Positions 62,412-64,000 of a DNA stretch of 64,000 nucleotides are shown here, one piece after another (within the stretch, counting starts at the first letter, position 1; each line of letters starts with the position of its first letter). Source of the DNA: an uncultured Odoribacter sp. (GTDB taxonomy: Bacteria > Bacteroidota > Bacteroidia > Bacteroidales > Marinifilaceae); NCBI GenBank assembly GCA_944321165.1, contig CALUKE010000011.1, positions 19,934 to 83,933 on the forward strand, in the 5' to 3' direction. Below the pieces are notes generated by a model. That model ran no database searches and was not told the origin of the DNA. It saw only the letters and a list, made by a program, of their open reading frames with translations. Both the position numbers and the translations under genes were made by a program.

Positions 62412-63560
62412 ATGGATACCAGTATTGTAAGAAACCTATTCAAAGAAAAATTCGCCACCGAAGGTACACTCTACTTTTCTCCCGGCCGTATCAATCTAAT
62501 CGGGGAACACACTGACTATAACGGTGGTTGTGTACTTCCGGGAGCTATAGACAAAGGTATTCTGGCAGCAATCAAGCCGAACGCAACCCAACAGGTCCGG
62601 GCTTATTCGGCCGATCTGCAGGCTTATTGCGAATTCGGTCTGGAAGAGAGCGACAAACCGGCAGCCTCTTGGGCTCATTATATTTTTGGCGTATGTCGTG
62701 AAATGATCAAGCGGGGGGCTTCTATCCGGGGATTCGATACGGTCTTTGCCGGAGATGTACCTCTGGGTGCGGGACTTTCATCCTCTGCCGCACTGGAAAG
62801 TACCTTTGCTTTCGCATTGAATGAACTTTTCCAGGCAGGATTCGACAAAAAGGAACTGGTATTGATCGGTCAAAAAACAGAACACAATTACTGCGGTGTA
62901 AACTGCGGGATCATGGACCAGTTCGCTTCGGTTTTCGGCAAGGAAGGTCATCTGATCCGCCTGGACTGCAGCACCATGGAATACGAATACATCCCGTTCC
63001 ATCCGAAAGGTTACCGCCTGGTATTAATCGATTCTGTCACCAAACACGAACTGGTTGATTCTCCTTACAACAAACGGCGCCAATCCTGTGAGCGGGCCGC
63101 GGCAGCCATTGCCGTCGAACATCCAGAGGTAAAACTGCTCGGAGATGCCGACATGCACATGTTGGAACAGGTGAAGGATAAAATCAGTACGGAAGACTAT
63201 ATGCGGGCCACTTATGCCATTCAGGAAAACAGTCGTTTGATCGATACCTGCGAAGCCCTGAAACGGGACGACTATGAAACTGTCGGCAAAAACATTTACG
63301 CCACTCACCACGGCATGAGCAAACTTTACGAGGTAAGTACCGAAGAACTGGATTTTCTGAATGAAGTCGCCAAAGAGTGTCGGGTTACCGGTTCCCGCAT
63401 CATGGGCGGAGGATTTGGAGGGTGCACCATCAACCTGGTGAAAGACGAATATTACGACACCTTCATCGAAACAGCCATTTCCCGCTTTAAGACCAAATTC
63501 GGTAAAGAACCGAAAATATATCCGGTAAAAATCAGTGATGGAGCCCGCCGTTTGAGTTAA
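62412..63560 (+). CDS. galK: Galactokinase
   Basis: 382 residues. GHMP kinase: GRINLIGEHTDYNGG (25-39), ATP loop PLGAGLSSSAALE (117-129), NYCGVNCGIMDQFASVFG with the catalytic Asp, and GGGFGGCTINLV near the C-terminus. Phosphorylates galactose at C1 for the Leloir pathway. It diverges from the galM-ara operon, so arabinose and galactose use may be jointly controlled. galT and galE are not in the window. Confidence 0.97.
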   Translation: MDTSIVRNLFKEKFATEGTLYFSPGRINLIGEHTDYNGGCVLPGAIDKGILAAIKPNATQQVRAYSADLQAYCEFGLEESDKPAASWAHYIFGVCREMIKRGASIRGFDTVFAGDVPLGAGLSSSAALESTFAFALNELFQAGFDKKELVLIGQKTEHNYCGVNCGIMDQFASVFGKEGHLIRLDCSTMEYEYIPFHPKGYRLVLIDSVTKHELVDSPYNKRRQSCERAAAAIAVEHPEVKLLGDADMHMLEQVKDKISTEDYMRATYAIQENSRLIDTCEALKRDDYETVGKNIYATHHGMSKLYEVSTEELDFLNEVAKECRVTGSRIMGGGFGGCTINLVKDEYYDTFIETAISRFKTKFGKEPKIYPVKISDGARRLS

Positions 63561-63648
63561 ATCCGGCACAGTTAGAAAATAAAGATGGCCTGTTCAATGA
63601 AATCACATATCATTTTACAGGCCATCCTTTTTCATTCTCTTTCAATGG

Positions 63649-63840
63649 CTACTGTTTCCGCAAGGAAAAACAATCGATATCAGGAGCCCAGTTATAGCTA
63701 TTCCCCAGACGGACACAATTATTACCCGCCTGCAAAACAACGGGAATGGAAACCGTATGGAAAGCGTTATCATCAGCCAATTGACCGATCGTCTGCTTTT
63801 CTCCGTTGACGGTCACTTCCAGTTGTCGACCACTATTCAA
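63649..63840 (-). pseudogene. C-terminal fragment of a carbohydrate-binding (CBM6/35-like) domain
   Basis: About 63 in-frame residues on minus ending SYNWAPDIDCFSLRKQ, with VTVNGEKQTIGQL, FHTVSIPVVLQAGNNCVRLG. This pattern (V-L-x-AGxNxIRLGN, then APDIDxxxL) is the end of sugar-binding beta domains found at the C-terminus of glycoside hydrolases. Upstream the frame is closed by a TAA and there is no ATG, so the rest of the gene is gone. A leftover of a deleted enzyme next to galK. Confidence 0.7.
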
Positions 63841-63950
63841 TAATTATATTCAGTAGAACCTTATTTTATTAGTTATTCTTGTATATCAGTTATTTGCAGA
63901 TGTTTTTATTTAATTGAAATACGCACGGAATTTCACGGTTTTAGAAAATA

Positions 63951-63996
63951 TTGGTACTATTTGGTACTATATTTCAGAATAGATTTCGTACCTTTG
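63951..63996 (+). promoter_or_regulatory. Promoter with tandem repeat before a gene beyond the window
   Basis: TTGGTACTAT occurs twice in tandem (63951-63970). The -7 box TACCTTTG lies at 63989-63996, followed by TACC; GGTAC and GTACC in this stretch are inverted partners. A regulated promoter for a gene starting after base 64000 is likely. Confidence 0.5.
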
Positions 63997-64000
63997 TACC

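Overview
This 64 kb window comes from a Bacteroidota chromosome, almost certainly order Bacteroidales. Promoters follow the Bacteroidetes pattern (TTTG, about 20 bp, TAnnTTTG). The proteins are typical of gut Bacteroidales: the end of a Na+-NQR NqrF, ParAB with a DUF5683 protein and MltD, an M16 lipoprotein protease, GH84, GH31 and GH109 glycosidases, a TIGR03915/TIGR03916 pair, and an arabinose operon. The tmRNA encodes the tag GERNYALAA. Genus cannot be fixed from sequence alone; Odoribacter, Butyricimonas or Parabacteroides-like relatives are plausible.

The most interesting region is 0.9-19.6 kb. It holds four very large, surface-type lipoprotein genes, LP1 (902-4267, minus), LP2 (6150-9143), LP3 (9986-13735) and LP4 (15795-19061). 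All share a lipidated N-terminus of the form SCKDYDDDI, with common motifs through the body but divergent sequence. Each is preceded, 96-206 bp before its start codon, by a copy of a short dyad (CCGTTAT-N7-ATAACGG type). The copies before LP1 and LP2 are in inverted orientation and enclose a tyrosine recombinase gene (4640-5599). A perfect promoter (TTTG-N20-TATGTTTG, 4444-4475, minus) lies just inside the LP1 copy and fires outward into LP1. No comparable promoter is visible before the LP2, LP3 or LP4 copies. The simplest reading is a phase-variation switch: the recombinase inverts the DNA between dyads and so connects one promoter to one of several alternative surface (possibly S-layer) lipoproteins. 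In the state sequenced here LP1 is ON. LP2 and LP4 are each followed by a terminator and a small paralogous lipoprotein. LP3 is followed instead by an AAA ATPase gene that has its own repeat-studded promoter region. An eroded IS256-type transposase lies beyond LP1.

The rest is a mosaic of housekeeping and catabolic units. 19.6-22.7 kb encodes a three-haem cytochrome c peroxidase and a split CcsB/CcsA cytochrome c maturation system. 23-31.4 kb carries a small membrane protein, glyA, an M16 protease lipoprotein, a flavin reductase-like protein, rocD, an ECF sigma factor and a phosphodiesterase-like membrane protein. 31.5-39.3 kb is a divergent amino-sugar glycan cluster: GH31 and GH84 on minus, an N-acetylhexosamine kinase-like gene and a GH109 lipoprotein on plus. 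tmRNA is at 39.45-39.85 kb. Then come mltD, a DUF5683 gene, parB and parA (minus), an AlkD-like repair protein, an ABC-F ATPase, tilS, gapA, a split LysO exporter, a membrane-Nudix fusion, an OmpA-type porin, and a radical SAM / TIGR03915 DNA repair pair. 55-61.9 kb is an arabinose operon read on minus (galM, SSS symporter, araD, araA, araB). galK diverges from it across a 0.5 kb regulatory region with strong inverted repeats. The window ends with a broken carbohydrate-binding fragment and the promoter of a gene outside the window.
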